A stretch of DNA of 64,000 nucleotides from Oscillospiraceae bacterium (GTDB lineage: Bacteria > Bacillota > Clostridia > Oscillospirales > Ruminococcaceae): contig JAEEIA010000040.1 of assembly GCA_016281125.1 (NCBI GenBank), forward strand, positions 1 through 64,000, in the 5' to 3' direction. The notes beneath the pieces were generated by a model. That model was given only the letters and a program-made list of their open reading frames with translations, was not told the DNA's origin and searched no databases. The position numbers and the translations under genes are program-made. Of the stretch, positions 1 to 8,014 are shown piece by piece (the first letter of the stretch is position 1; every line of letters begins with the position of its first letter).

Positions 1-24
1 ACCGCCTGACCGAAATCAGGCGGT
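1..24 (-). terminator. Hairpin downstream of the dockerin-like gene
   Basis: A perfect 9-bp stem (ACCGCCTGA / TCAGGCGGT) with a 6-base loop lies about 40 bases after the stop of the minus-strand gene at 65-313. Any T-tract would fall outside the window, so it is only probably an intrinsic terminator. Confidence 0.55.
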
Positions 25-64
25 GATTTGCTGTTTATGATATCCTACTGTTCACATGAACAAT

Positions 65-313
65 TTACGATGTTTCAGCTTCCGGGAGATACCTGTCAGC
101 CGCAATCCAGACATCCTCATGCAGTTTTTGCAAATCCGGACGCGGTTGTGCCTTTGACTTTTTACTGAGCAGTTCTTCCCATGTGAGGACATTTCCTGCG
201 ACTGTATTGTTGACGTAATAGATCAGGATGTTCTGTGCGTCATCAACTGACAGCTCCCCGTCTTGATTGAAATGCGGAATATTATCCTTTTTCGGATTAT
301 TCTTCAAATGCAT
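65..313 (-). CDS. Small dockerin-like protein without signal peptide (82 aa)
   Basis: The protein carries one dockerin-like calcium-loop and helix segment near residues 16-42 (FNQDGELSVDDAQNILIYYV), the same DAQ-x-IL-x-x-YV pattern seen in the anti-sigma-like protein at 30954-32354. There is no signal peptide and no clear second repeat, so it is a half or degenerate dockerin that would stay in the cytoplasm. The ATG lies inside the end of the upstream sensor gene (17-base overlap) and has only a weak ribosome binding site, which suggests translational coupling or, less likely, a frameshift product of that gene. Cohesin binding is not shown by the sequence. Confidence 0.6.
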   Translation of the reverse strand: MHLKNNPKKDNIPHFNQDGELSVDDAQNILIYYVNNTVAGNVLTWEELLSKKSKAQPRPDLQKLHEDVWIAADRYLPEAETS

Positions 314-1940
314 TCAGCCTGTCTGCAAGTTTCTGTACATCGCTGATTGCCTGTTCATCCTTCGCAGCAGACAGATGATCTGTATTTCCGCTGTAAGCAA
401 GCGGATACACTTCCATGATGCCGATGCTGTCGGTGCTGATGATGTGATCTGTTTCAATCGAAAGCAGCATATTTTCATCAGGAATGATTCTGACAGAAAG
501 AGCATTTGCAAGATCCGCGACGGATTCAATGACGGCTTCAAACACGTCGTATGCTGTGATGATGTTCCCTGACGGTATTTTCTTTGCCGTGCCGTTTGTC
601 AGCTCGCACACGATGCCGAGTGATTGCATCTGTTCCATACTTTCCCTGACCGAGAAATACAGTTCGTCCGTGGACATCACAGGACTGTGATCCGCGGCAA
701 GCATGAGGTTTGAACACCGTTTGACATATGTTCCGAACAGCAGACAGCGCTTCATTTTAGATTTCAGCTCGCCGCTGCCGTTCATGATCTCGTCGATCCG
801 CACAAGCTGCGGGTGCGTATGGTGCGCGATCTTGTCGTAGAGCCTGTTCTGTGTTTCGTATTTTACCTTTTCGGCGGTGTATTTGTTTTCCGCTTCGATC
901 AGATCGTTTTCTTCTTTGATCTGCTCCGTCATGTCCGCGATGCTGCTGTTGAGCCGGTTCAGGGCAGAGATGTCCTCACTCCATGTCACGCTGCCGCCTC
1001 TGATCGTATAGGTCTTGCGGTGGTAGTCCGCATTTTCCCCGGTATCGAAGAAATCGCCCGAACGGTAAACTGTATTTCCGTCAGCGCTTTGGATTTCAGC
1101 ATTGATATGTGTGATCTCAAAAAGCCTGTTGTATCCGGTGTTGGACGGAATCAGACCGATTCTGATACAGCCTTCCCACAGCCCCATGTACAGGAAGATG
1201 TAGATCTCATGTATGTGGTAAAGTTTGATTCCAACTATCTGCGGTGAATTTCCGCCGCAGAGATAGTAAACCACAACAAGGATCAGGGCTGCTGCTGCCG
1301 GAATGATCGGAATATACCATTTTCTGCGGCACTGCGACAGCTTACATTTTTTGATGAGCAGAAGAAAGGAACCGAGTGTGACAGCGAACGACCAGACAAA
1401 TATCACATAGTAAAGCCAGCAGTAGCTGATCTGATCCGTTGCGTCCGGTTTTCTGCTGAATGAAAGCACAAAATGATGAAAGTCATTTGTCAGAACGCCG
1501 AGCAGCAGAATCCCTGTCGTGCCCCAGAGTACCCTGATGCATCCGGACATATCCGCATTTTCATCCTTGCTGACATAATCTGCGGCACTCAGAGAAAGCA
1601 TCGGCATCATAATAAATGAAATATATAATAGGTAATACAGGTAACGGTCCGCAGCAGCAGAATGTGCAAACAGGTTCCACCGGCATATCCGGAAGATGAA
1701 CAGGATCAGCAGAAAAACAGAAATCGCGGTTAGATGCCGCCGTATCCGCGGATGAATGATTCTCTGTGCAACAGTCACGGCCCAACCGATTATGATAAAA
1801 CAGTACAGGATAGATGACGGCGTGTGGATACAAAGCGGAAAAAAAGAAAACTGAGACAGAATATTCACAACGAATGAGACCGCAATCGCAATGATAAACG
1901 CGGCAGCGTAATCCCGTTCAGTTCTTGCTGCATGAAGCAA
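297..1940 (-). CDS. Multi-spanning membrane sensor, histidine-kinase-like (547 aa)
   Basis: The first half (about residues 10-265) is seven or eight hydrophobic segments, as in 7TM histidine-kinase sensor regions. A PAS-like stretch follows, then a charged coiled coil (about 330-365) and an H-box-like segment with His373, His374 and His376 (YDKIAHHTHPQL). The C-terminal part should be the ATPase domain but the glycine-rich G-boxes are not recognisable, so it may be a degenerate kinase acting as sensor or phosphatase. No response regulator is adjacent. The start is TTG at 1940, placed 8 bases after a strong AAGGGAGG site; a promoter lies just upstream. The next gene overlaps its end. Inferred role: signal perception at the membrane. 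Confidence 0.65.
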   Translation of the reverse strand: MLHAARTERDYAAAFIIAIAVSFVVNILSQFSFFPLCIHTPSSILYCFIIIGWAVTVAQRIIHPRIRRHLTAISVFLLILFIFRICRWNLFAHSAAADRYLYYLLYISFIMMPMLSLSAADYVSKDENADMSGCIRVLWGTTGILLLGVLTNDFHHFVLSFSRKPDATDQISYCWLYYVIFVWSFAVTLGSFLLLIKKCKLSQCRRKWYIPIIPAAAALILVVVYYLCGGNSPQIVGIKLYHIHEIYIFLYMGLWEGCIRIGLIPSNTGYNRLFEITHINAEIQSADGNTVYRSGDFFDTGENADYHRKTYTIRGGSVTWSEDISALNRLNSSIADMTEQIKEENDLIEAENKYTAEKVKYETQNRLYDKIAHHTHPQLVRIDEIMNGSGELKSKMKRCLLFGTYVKRCSNLMLAADHSPVMSTDELYFSVRESMEQMQSLGIVCELTNGTAKKIPSGNIITAYDVFEAVIESVADLANALSVRIIPDENMLLSIETDHIISTDSIGIMEVYPLAYSGNTDHLSAAKDEQAISDVQKLADRLNAFEE

Positions 1941-1969
1941 TGCTCTTGCCTCCCTTGGTCTTTTGTTCT

Positions 1970-1998
1970 ATTATAACATAGCTGCGGCGTATTTTCAA
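1970..1998 (-). promoter_or_regulatory. Sigma-A promoter of the sensor gene
   Basis: On the minus strand, -35 TTGAAA at 1993-1998, a 17-base spacer and -10 TATAAT at 1970-1975, about 30 bases before the TTG start at 1940. Confidence 0.85.
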
Positions 1999-2068
1999 GG
2001 CGAATGCAAAGACACGCTGCCTGCTCCTGAAAAACCAAGCGCGGAGAGCCCTTTTTCACCAAGCGAAA

Positions 2069-2101
2069 CCCCGCTCCCGGCACATTCCGCCGGGAGCGGG
2101 G
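2069..2101 (-). terminator. GC-rich hairpin after the acidic protein gene
   Basis: A 13-bp inverted repeat (CCCCGCTCCCGGC / GCCGGGAGCGGGG, loop of 7) follows the stop of the minus gene at 2128. The following T-tract is weak. Confidence 0.65.
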
Positions 2102-2127
2102 CAATGGAATCGCTTATGGGAGCAGGA

Positions 2128-2706
2128 TCAGTCATTCTCCTCAATGGGCATTTCCTCTGTGGCAAATTCGTCCGGATCCTCCGGGGGAGCTTCCTCGGGG
2201 TCATCCGGAATCGTATACTGCTCCGGAGAATACCGCGGGCCGCTGTCATCCGCATTGCGGGGCTTCGTCGTCCGATTCGGTGCTGTCACCGCGGGTTCAG
2301 GCTCCTCCGGCTCAGGCTGACGCATCTGTTCCTCTTTCTTCGGATCGCGGTCGGAGTACGGGGAAATCTGTGCGCTCTCCCGATCCTCACGCACGGCGCT
2401 GCGGGAATCATCCGCAGCAGCGGCGGGATCCTCTGCGGGATCGTCATCCGGGGCTTCGCCGTCCGGATCTGCCGTTTCCCTGTTCTCCGGATCATCCGGA
2501 TCCGCAGACTTTTTCGCAGTTGTTGCGGATGCCGCACCCGGCGCCGTTGTGAGCGCTGTGCCGGTAACGGCTGTGGTTCCGGAGCCGGAAACCGCCGCCT
2601 CCGTTGCAGTGCCCTGCGGGCTGCGGCTGTGCATGGACACAGCAGCGAATATCACAAGCCCGGCGGAAAGCAGAACCGCCGCCAGAGCGATTACATATTT
2701 TTTCAT
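2128..2706 (-). CDS. Acidic, low-complexity membrane-anchored or secreted protein (192 aa)
   Basis: I do not recognise a family. The start is the ATG at 2706 behind GGAGGAGG. Residues 1-24 form a signal sequence or single membrane anchor (KK then a long hydrophobic run). The rest is Asp-, Glu-, Pro- and Ala-rich, with a Thr/Ala stretch first and then acidic repeats, so it is probably disordered outside the membrane. The gene begins about 20 bases after a strong terminator that closes the preceding peptide gene and has no room for a promoter of its own, so it is probably expressed by read-through. It ends at a GC-rich hairpin. Confidence 0.6.
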   Translation of the reverse strand: MKKYVIALAAVLLSAGLVIFAAVSMHSRSPQGTATEAAVSGSGTTAVTGTALTTAPGAASATTAKKSADPDDPENRETADPDGEAPDDDPAEDPAAAADDSRSAVREDRESAQISPYSDRDPKKEEQMRQPEPEEPEPAVTAPNRTTKPRNADDSGPRYSPEQYTIPDDPEEAPPEDPDEFATEEMPIEEND

Positions 2707-2724
2707 GGAATTTCCTCCTCCTTG

Positions 2725-2759
2725 AAAAGACGCCCGCAAAAGCATTGTTTGCGGGCGTC
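2725..2759 (-). terminator. Intrinsic terminator between the peptide gene and the acidic protein gene
   Basis: A perfect 12-bp stem (GACGCCCGCAAA / TTTGCGGGCGTC) is followed on the minus strand by TTTT and then directly by the GGAGGAGG ribosome binding site of the next gene. Confidence 0.9.
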
Positions 2760-2814
2760 CGTTCGCGGATGTTGAGATCAGTACTGATCGGATATAATAA
2801 CCCGATTACCCGAA

Positions 2815-2919
2815 TTACTCCTCGATCGGAGCGTCCGGGGTCTGGAGACCGCCGGAAGTCGTGATGACGTCCTCGGACTCGAAAGCAAAGATCTCAAGAG
2901 AAGCTGCTTCGTACTTCAT
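2815..2919 (-). CDS. Short peptide, EIFAFE-EDVIT family (34 aa)
   Basis: A 34-codon ORF (ATG at 2919) follows the leucine-rich protein gene by 58 bases and has a strong AGGAGGTG site 7 bases before the start. It begins MKYEAASLEIFAFESEDVIT and ends Pro- and Glu-rich. A second gene of this type lies at 24450-24560, also directly after a large secreted protein; both share M-K-Y-x-A-x3-E-I-F-A-F-E-x-E-D-V-I-T-x-S. There is no signal peptide, no cysteine and no transmembrane segment. The conserved first 22 residues and variable tail resemble a leader plus core, but no modifying enzyme is nearby. Function unknown. A strong terminator follows. Confidence 0.85.
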   Translation of the reverse strand: MKYEAASLEIFAFESEDVITTSGGLQTPDAPIEE

Positions 2920-2977
2920 TTTGTTTTCACCTCCTTTCACTGGGATTACAGTATCAGAATCGAATGATAACTGTCAA

Positions 2978-5900
2978 TCAGCTGGCTGTGCCATACTTTG
3001 CCTGGTATGCATCAGCAGCCTTGTTGTAGAGGTAGAGTGCCTTCGAGAGCTGCTTGTTGGCAGTCGATGCATTGGTATTGTTGATCGAGGAGTAGCAGTA
3101 GGACAGAACAGAAGCAGAAACCTTGTAGTAAGCATTGGTGCCGTCGTCGAACTGCTCATTGATCTTGAAGCTGTGTGCAACTTCGAGCTGCGTCGGAGCG
3201 ATGCCGGAGATTTCGAGGTAGTAGTAATCGTTTGCGGAATCGTATTCCAGTTCAACTTCCTCATTGTCGATCCAGTAGGTGAATCTGTCCAGATCAACAT
3301 CGTCATCGAAGAAGAACTTGATGCGGAGTGCCGTGGTGGAATCGCAGACTGCGATGATGGATGCGCCCATGACGCCTTCCGGTCTGTTGGTGTTCTTGGT
3401 GATGGTTGCCTTGTACGGCTTAACATCGTTCAGCGTGACATTCTGCACATAGCTGCTTGCAAAGCTGCGGTCATCGCTGGTGACCTGGCCGTAATTGTGA
3501 TTGAACAGCTGCTGTGCATAGATACCGTAGGTCTTGGTCGCCTTCATCAGGTTCACGGTTTCAGTATCGTAATTGCTTGCATTCTTGATGATGGAGTTCA
3601 GGTACTTCATAACAGTGTAGGAGAACTGTCTGGGATCCTTGAGGTTGGATGCTTTGCTGACTGCCAGACCCCAGTTGTTGCCGGCCTTGCTGCCGTACAG
3701 ATTCTTGATGGTAACAGGGTCGTTCATTCTGATCGGAGCGACCGGGAAGGTGACGTTGTACAGGTTGCCGTAGTTACCGGACTGGTTCTGATAGAAGCAG
3801 TCCGGCACATCCGAGGTTGAAGTTCTCAGCGTGTTGCCGGAAACCTGGTCGGTCATGCTCAGGTAGATGTACGGCTCATAGCTGCCGCTCTTCTGCGTGA
3901 GGGACGGCGTCAGGTTCATCTTGAAGTTCAGGCCGATCATACCTTCCAGCGTTGCGCTTGCGCTCTTGACAAGCATGAGTGCCGGGGTCTTGCGGGTGCC
4001 GAACTTGCCGACCTCGTAGTAGGTACCGGTTGAAGAATCCTGAACACCAACGAACATATCATACTCGGTTTCAGGCAGGAGGCCGGTTGCCTTATAAGGC
4101 CACCATTTGATGTCGCCGGTTGTGCCGGTCTTGCGGGTGCCGTAGTAAATGGTTCCGTCTGTCAGGTTGGAGTACGGGCTGGTATCCATGACATAGCCTT
4201 CAAAGTCGATGGAATCCTGGCCGTAGGTCGGTGCCGGAACCGGCAGAGAATAGATGACATAGCTGGAAGTGTTTGCTTCGCCGCCGCTGGGGCTGAGCGA
4301 GAGGGAATAACGACGGATGAGCGTCTTCACATTGTTGCTGGTTTCACTGTTCGGATAAACATAATTGCCTTCGGAATCCTTGTAGAATTTCGGATGCACG
4401 ACTGCATAGCAGGTGAAGGTCTGACCCTTGTCCGCAGCGTTCTGGGAAATGCTCTTGAGGCCCGTGTAGAGGGATCTGGTCGAAGTGCCGGCCAGTGCCT
4501 CGGCGGTTGCGCCGCTGCACGTATAATGATTGACTCTGCCCCAGTAGACCAGATCAACCGGATTGTCCTCCGATGCATAGATGTCGTACTCGTAGTAGTA
4601 ACCGAGGCCGGCCTTGAATTTTTCACCGGTCGTCATGCGGTGGCCGGTCGAATCATACAGTCTGACAGCCTTCAGGTCGTATTTCTCATCCTGTGCGGTC
4701 GTCAGTTTGAACGTGCTGTCGCCCTTGTACGCGTTGCCGACGATCGGAGCCTGGAGATTCTGCGGACCTGCACTGAGCGTGCCGTTGCCGTCATTACCGG
4801 TCGAGTAAACGAATTCATACTTGCCGTTGGTGTTGTTTGTGTTATAGGTAGCCAGCATGCTCTTCGGGGTATTGGTTCTTGTGACATGCATCTTGTTGTT
4901 CGGGTAAACCTTGAAATGCGCGTTAACGCCCTGGAATGCGGTGCCCCAGGCAGCCTCTGCGCCGTTGGCATCCACAACCTTGACATAGCTGTCAACCTTG
5001 TAAGTGGAAAGGTTCATAGCCAGCTTGGTATCCGTAAAGAAGAACGCAATACCGGTTTTGCCCTCTCCGACATAGGATAACGCGGTGCCGTTGTAGGTGC
5101 AGTTCTTGAAGCAGTTCGGGCCGATCGTTTCCAGAGAATACGGCAAATCGACTCTGTACAGACTCGTGTCATTTTCGCACATGCTTTCCGGCAGATTCTT
5201 AATGACAGCCCAGTTGTAGAATGAGCAGGTGGTGAGGTTCGTGCAGTTTGCAAATGCCTTTTTGCCGATAGTGCTGCACTTGTTCGGAACCTCAAAGGTT
5301 CTGAGGTTGGTGTATTCAAAAGCGCTGGAACCGATGGATTTCAGAGAATACCCGCTGAGGCTGCCGTTGAAAACGAACGGATTCACTGTGGTCAGCTTTT
5401 TGCAGTTCTGGAATGCCTGTGTGCCGATGTATTCCAGAGAAGACGGCACCGTGACCGTGGTCAGGTTAGAGCAGTAATAGAATGCGCCGTTGCCCAGTGA
5501 AGACAGCTTCTTGAACTGGGAAAGATTCACGCTGGTCAGTGCATCGCAGCCATAAAATGCACAGTAGTTGATGTACTTCAGCGGGCAGTCTTCGCCGCCG
5601 GTGATCGTAGTCAGCGCATCGCAGTTCTGGAACGCGGTGTTGCCGATCGTTTCCAGGTGCGTAGCAGTGGACAAATCAACTGTCTTCAGCTTTGTTGCGC
5701 CCGAAAATGCGTCTGTTTCAATCCGCTTGAAGCCGGACTTGACCTTGATACTGGTGACAGTGGTGTTGCCCTTCAACATGCTGTCGCCGATGACGTAAGT
5801 GTACGTGTCGGGCGAGAACGTCGATCTGGTTTCAAAGACGACACTGGTGGCGGATTCATTGACAAGTGAAACCGCCGTAATGGTCTTTTTTTCGTCGTCC

Positions 5901-6049
5901 ATGTAGTAATTGACGCCATTCTGCGGGAATGACATGTTGGCCGAAGCCTTGAGCGTTGCAGGTTTCAGGAACGCGATCCCGCTGAGCGCAAATGCGCTGA
6001 GCATGAACGACGCAGCCTGAACTCTGCGCTTTCTTGTTGTGCTGTGCAT
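2978..6049 (-). CDS. BspA-like leucine-rich-repeat secreted protein (1023 aa)
   Basis: The protein has a signal peptide (about residues 1-37), then BspA/LRR_5-type leucine-rich repeats from about 95 to 330 with recurring IG-x-x-AFQNC-x-x-LTTV units. A long middle part has Fn3-like or beta-rich sequence. The end, from residue 693, is a module shared with the secreted protein at 21961-24453 (VK-x-x-S-x3-L-x3-IGLNF start, VTL-x4-PYK in the middle, ALYLYNKAADAY end). BspA-type repeats are known in surface proteins that bind host or plant matrix; here that is inference. There is no dockerin and no LPXTG motif, so the means of attachment is unclear. The start has an AAGGAGGT site. It has its own promoter and a 210-base leader, and a short peptide gene follows it. 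Confidence 0.85.
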   Translation of the reverse strand: MHSTTRKRRVQAASFMLSAFALSGIAFLKPATLKASANMSFPQNGVNYYMDDEKKTITAVSLVNESATSVVFETRSTFSPDTYTYVIGDSMLKGNTTVTSIKVKSGFKRIETDAFSGATKLKTVDLSTATHLETIGNTAFQNCDALTTITGGEDCPLKYINYCAFYGCDALTSVNLSQFKKLSSLGNGAFYYCSNLTTVTVPSSLEYIGTQAFQNCKKLTTVNPFVFNGSLSGYSLKSIGSSAFEYTNLRTFEVPNKCSTIGKKAFANCTNLTTCSFYNWAVIKNLPESMCENDTSLYRVDLPYSLETIGPNCFKNCTYNGTALSYVGEGKTGIAFFFTDTKLAMNLSTYKVDSYVKVVDANGAEAAWGTAFQGVNAHFKVYPNNKMHVTRTNTPKSMLATYNTNNTNGKYEFVYSTGNDGNGTLSAGPQNLQAPIVGNAYKGDSTFKLTTAQDEKYDLKAVRLYDSTGHRMTTGEKFKAGLGYYYEYDIYASEDNPVDLVYWGRVNHYTCSGATAEALAGTSTRSLYTGLKSISQNAADKGQTFTCYAVVHPKFYKDSEGNYVYPNSETSNNVKTLIRRYSLSLSPSGGEANTSSYVIYSLPVPAPTYGQDSIDFEGYVMDTSPYSNLTDGTIYYGTRKTGTTGDIKWWPYKATGLLPETEYDMFVGVQDSSTGTYYEVGKFGTRKTPALMLVKSASATLEGMIGLNFKMNLTPSLTQKSGSYEPYIYLSMTDQVSGNTLRTSTSDVPDCFYQNQSGNYGNLYNVTFPVAPIRMNDPVTIKNLYGSKAGNNWGLAVSKASNLKDPRQFSYTVMKYLNSIIKNASNYDTETVNLMKATKTYGIYAQQLFNHNYGQVTSDDRSFASSYVQNVTLNDVKPYKATITKNTNRPEGVMGASIIAVCDSTTALRIKFFFDDDVDLDRFTYWIDNEEVELEYDSANDYYYLEISGIAPTQLEVAHSFKINEQFDDGTNAYYKVSASVLSYCYSSINNTNASTANKQLSKALYLYNKAADAYQAKYGTAS

Positions 6050-6258
6050 GAAATTACCTCCTTACATAACCTGTACATACATGATTTATACAAAATGCCT
6101 GTCCGGTTTACAGCAGACCGGGGCATCATGTACCGGGGTGCAGAGCAGAAAGGCTGAAGAAAAAAGGGCATGTATGCAGCGGTCATGTACTGAATCAGCA
6201 CGAAACTCCAACAAATACGCCTTTCTGCTGTACAGGGAGTATAAATCCCCCCCCGTAC
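6050..6258 (-). promoter_or_regulatory. Long structured 5' leader of the leucine-rich protein gene
   Basis: Between the predicted start of transcription and the ATG lie about 205 bases. They contain a perfect 10-bp long-range stem (6145-6154 with 6219-6228, GCAGAAAGGC / GCCTTTCTGC). I do not recognise a riboswitch class. Confidence 0.4.
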
Positions 6259-6264
6259 ACTCTC

Positions 6265-6293
6265 AGTATAACACATTTTGTCAAAAATGTCAA
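6265..6293 (-). promoter_or_regulatory. Sigma-A promoter of the leucine-rich protein gene
   Basis: Minus strand: consensus -35 TTGACA (6288-6293), 17-base spacer, -10 TATACT (6265-6270). Confidence 0.9.
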
Positions 6294-6656
6294 GGACTTA
6301 CATGACCGTGACGCTGCCGCCGGACAGTATTTTCTCTCTTGCGCAGGATCCGTTCCCGGGGACAGATCCCTGCGGCCGTTCGCGTCATGCTTGCCCTTGC
6401 CTGTATTTATATCATACCACATTCTTCCAAAACGCGCAATGCACAAAAGTGAACCTAACTCGTATATTTTCATAAACAAATTTCGATGTGAAACTGTTTG
6501 CTTTATATAAAAAAGAGCAATTTGAGTGACTGCGTGCAACATCCAACAAGTTCGCCGGGTTTTCAGGCACTTTTCCGCGATTTGTACGGTCATTCGGCAT
6601 ACTCCCCAAATTTGCAGCACGAAAACTGACGGAACATCCAAAATCCCGCCGATGCC
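6294..6656. other. Gene-free stretch between divergent promoters
   Basis: About 360 bases between the minus promoter at 6265-6293 and the plus promoter at 6657-6685. Long ORFs cross it but have no ribosome binding site and no protein-like composition. I see no gene or RNA here. Confidence 0.5.
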
Positions 6657-6685
6657 TTGTCAAGCCGCGGGAAATGTGTTATAAT
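6657..6685 (+). promoter_or_regulatory. Sigma-A promoter of the zinc-ribbon membrane protein gene
   Basis: -35 TTGTCA at 6657-6662, 17-base spacer, -10 TATAAT at 6680-6685. It is followed by a leader of about 145 bases to the start at 6835. Confidence 0.8.
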
Positions 6686-6834
6686 AAGGCCGGAATAACC
6701 TTCCGTTCGGTCTTGCAGATGCGCAGCAATTTGTTCGTTGCTTTACAGTCTTATTTCTGCGTCTGAGTACGGTTCCCGCTGCCGTTCTGCCGTGATGCGC
6801 TGTGTCCCGTTTCTGTGAGAAAGGGTGGTGTTCC

Positions 6835-7134
6835 GTGCCTGTAATCATGACACTGGTACCGGCTGAACAGATCGTGCATATGATAAGCACGGCGGCTGTG
6901 CATACGGCTGCCGCGGGGAGCTTTGTGCCGTCAGAAAACCCGGTCACAACCGGCCTGGTTATCGGCGCGGTATTCGGATTCGTGCTCGGATGGAGCATCG
7001 GCGGCTCGGGGTGGGCATGCCCGTTTTGCAGCCGTTCCGGAAAAATCACCGGCTCATACAGGAACGATGCGGATGTGACGGAAACGCGTCCGGCCAGATA
7101 CTGCCCCATGTGCGGCAGAAAGCTGCGGCGCTGA
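6835..7134 (+). CDS. Small membrane protein with C-terminal zinc ribbon (99 aa)
   Basis: GTG at 6835 is chosen because an AAAGGGTGG stretch lies just upstream; an ATG at 6847 is an alternative. One glycine-rich transmembrane segment (about residues 40-60, TGLVIGAVFGFVLGWSIGG) is followed by two CxxC pairs (CPFC and CPMC) typical of a zinc-ribbon fold, and the protein ends five residues later. I do not recognise the family. It stands alone between a promoter and a repeat element. Confidence 0.6.
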   Translation: MPVIMTLVPAEQIVHMISTAAVHTAAAGSFVPSENPVTTGLVIGAVFGFVLGWSIGGSGWACPFCSRSGKITGSYRNDADVTETRPARYCPMCGRKLRR

Positions 7135-7183
7135 ACACAGTCAAGGCAGATTTGCCTCCGGCGGACAGAAGTGCCTCCGGCGG

Positions 7184-7360
7184 ATTCAAAATGAGGGCGC
7201 TGCCCTCAAACTCCCGCTTATGGGACAGTGTCCCTTAAGAATCCCGTTATGATGAAAATGAGGCATTTACTCTGCTTTCCTTATTGCGGGATCCCAAAGG
7301 GATTTTTCCCTTTGGCAGGGCTTGGGGCAGAGCCCCATGATCAATCCATCGGAGATACCG
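7184..7360 (+). repeat. Multi-hairpin intergenic repeat, copy 1 (degenerate ends)
   Basis: The stretch matches the MITE-like element at 32414-32602 in order: ATTCA-ATGAGGGC / GCCCTCAA hairpin, a GGGACA-TGTCCC hairpin, then GGGAT-CCAAAGGGAT with CCCTTTGG, GGG-GAGCCC, ATCAATC and GATACCG at the right end. The left terminal repeat is missing here. Confidence 0.75.
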
Positions 7361-7370
7361 CTTAATAAAC

Positions 7371-7408
7371 GAAAAGGCGTCGGCTGTTTTTGCAGCTGAC
7401 GCCTTTGT
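7371..7408 (-). terminator. Intrinsic terminator of the DUF5662 gene
   Basis: Near-perfect stem AAAGGCGTC-GCTG / CAGC-GACGCCTTT with a CAAAAA loop followed by T-rich sequence on the minus strand, 20 bases after the stop at 7428. Confidence 0.85.
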
Positions 7409-7427
7409 TATGGATATGCGATTCTGT

Positions 7428-7952
7428 TTACTTTTTCATGCGGCGGATATAGGCAAAGGTTTTGTCCTCGCCCTTCTCTGCGAGCATTTTTAGCAGAAAA
7501 TGCAGCTTCTTCGCGGTTTTCGGGTGAATCGGGCGCTTGCGCTCCATGCCGGAGTTAAAATAATCCAGCGGGTCGCTGTCCCTGTACTTTTCCCCGCGGT
7601 ATATTTTGCTCGCCGCCACGCGGTCGCAGAACATCTCGATCAGATACTTTACGGGCATTTCGACCGGCTCGTAGACCTTGCTTTCAGGATTGATGTCAAT
7701 CCAGTATTCAAAATGATGCTTGTTCCGGCCCTTGTGGTGCATCCACGCTTCGGAATAGCCGAACAGCTCGCGTTCCTGTTCATTCGGGCTGCGCGTGCCC
7801 TGATAATAGCACATGCCGGGAATGAATTCGGTCGGCGTGAATTTGGAAAGGTCGTGGAGCAGCCCCTGGATCGGGATCCCGGCCTTGATACAGTGCCGCA
7901 GCACCATATGCCGGTGCCTTGTGACGGTCTTGAAATGTTCAATCGGATGCAT
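7428..7952 (-). CDS. DUF5662 family protein (174 aa)
   Basis: Conserved Firmicute protein of unknown function, recognised by the pattern HPIEHFKTVTRHRHMV near the start, LLHDLSKFTPTEF at about 31-43 and WMHHKGRNKHHFEYW at about 69-83. The many His and Asp residues (HDLSK, HHxxxNxHH) look like an HD-type metal site, which suggests a hydrolase but is inference. ATG at 7952 is chosen because the protein family starts there; the longer reading to 8069 would run into the promoter. The ribosome binding site is weak. It is a single-gene unit with its own promoter and terminator. Confidence 0.85.
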   Translation of the reverse strand: MHPIEHFKTVTRHRHMVLRHCIKAGIPIQGLLHDLSKFTPTEFIPGMCYYQGTRSPNEQERELFGYSEAWMHHKGRNKHHFEYWIDINPESKVYEPVEMPVKYLIEMFCDRVAASKIYRGEKYRDSDPLDYFNSGMERKRPIHPKTAKKLHFLLKMLAEKGEDKTFAYIRRMKK

Positions 7953-7985
7953 GATGCCTCGCCCCTGCTTCATTAAGATAATACT

Positions 7986-8014
7986 ATTATAACATATTAT
8001 ACGGCAAAAAGCAA
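7986..8014 (-). promoter_or_regulatory. Promoter of the DUF5662 gene
   Basis: Minus strand: -35 TTGCTT (8009-8014), 17-base spacer, -10 TATAAT (7986-7991). The spacer holds a second -10-like hexamer. Nearly the same promoter drives the fruK operon. Confidence 0.8.

Noticed and set aside
297..1940. A complete two-component system at the left edge
   Set aside because: No response regulator is adjacent in the visible sequence and the ATPase motifs of the kinase are not recognisable.
6195..6641. A 148-codon minus-strand frame across the gap between two promoters
   Set aside because: It has no ribosome binding site, mixed composition and overlaps a consensus promoter.
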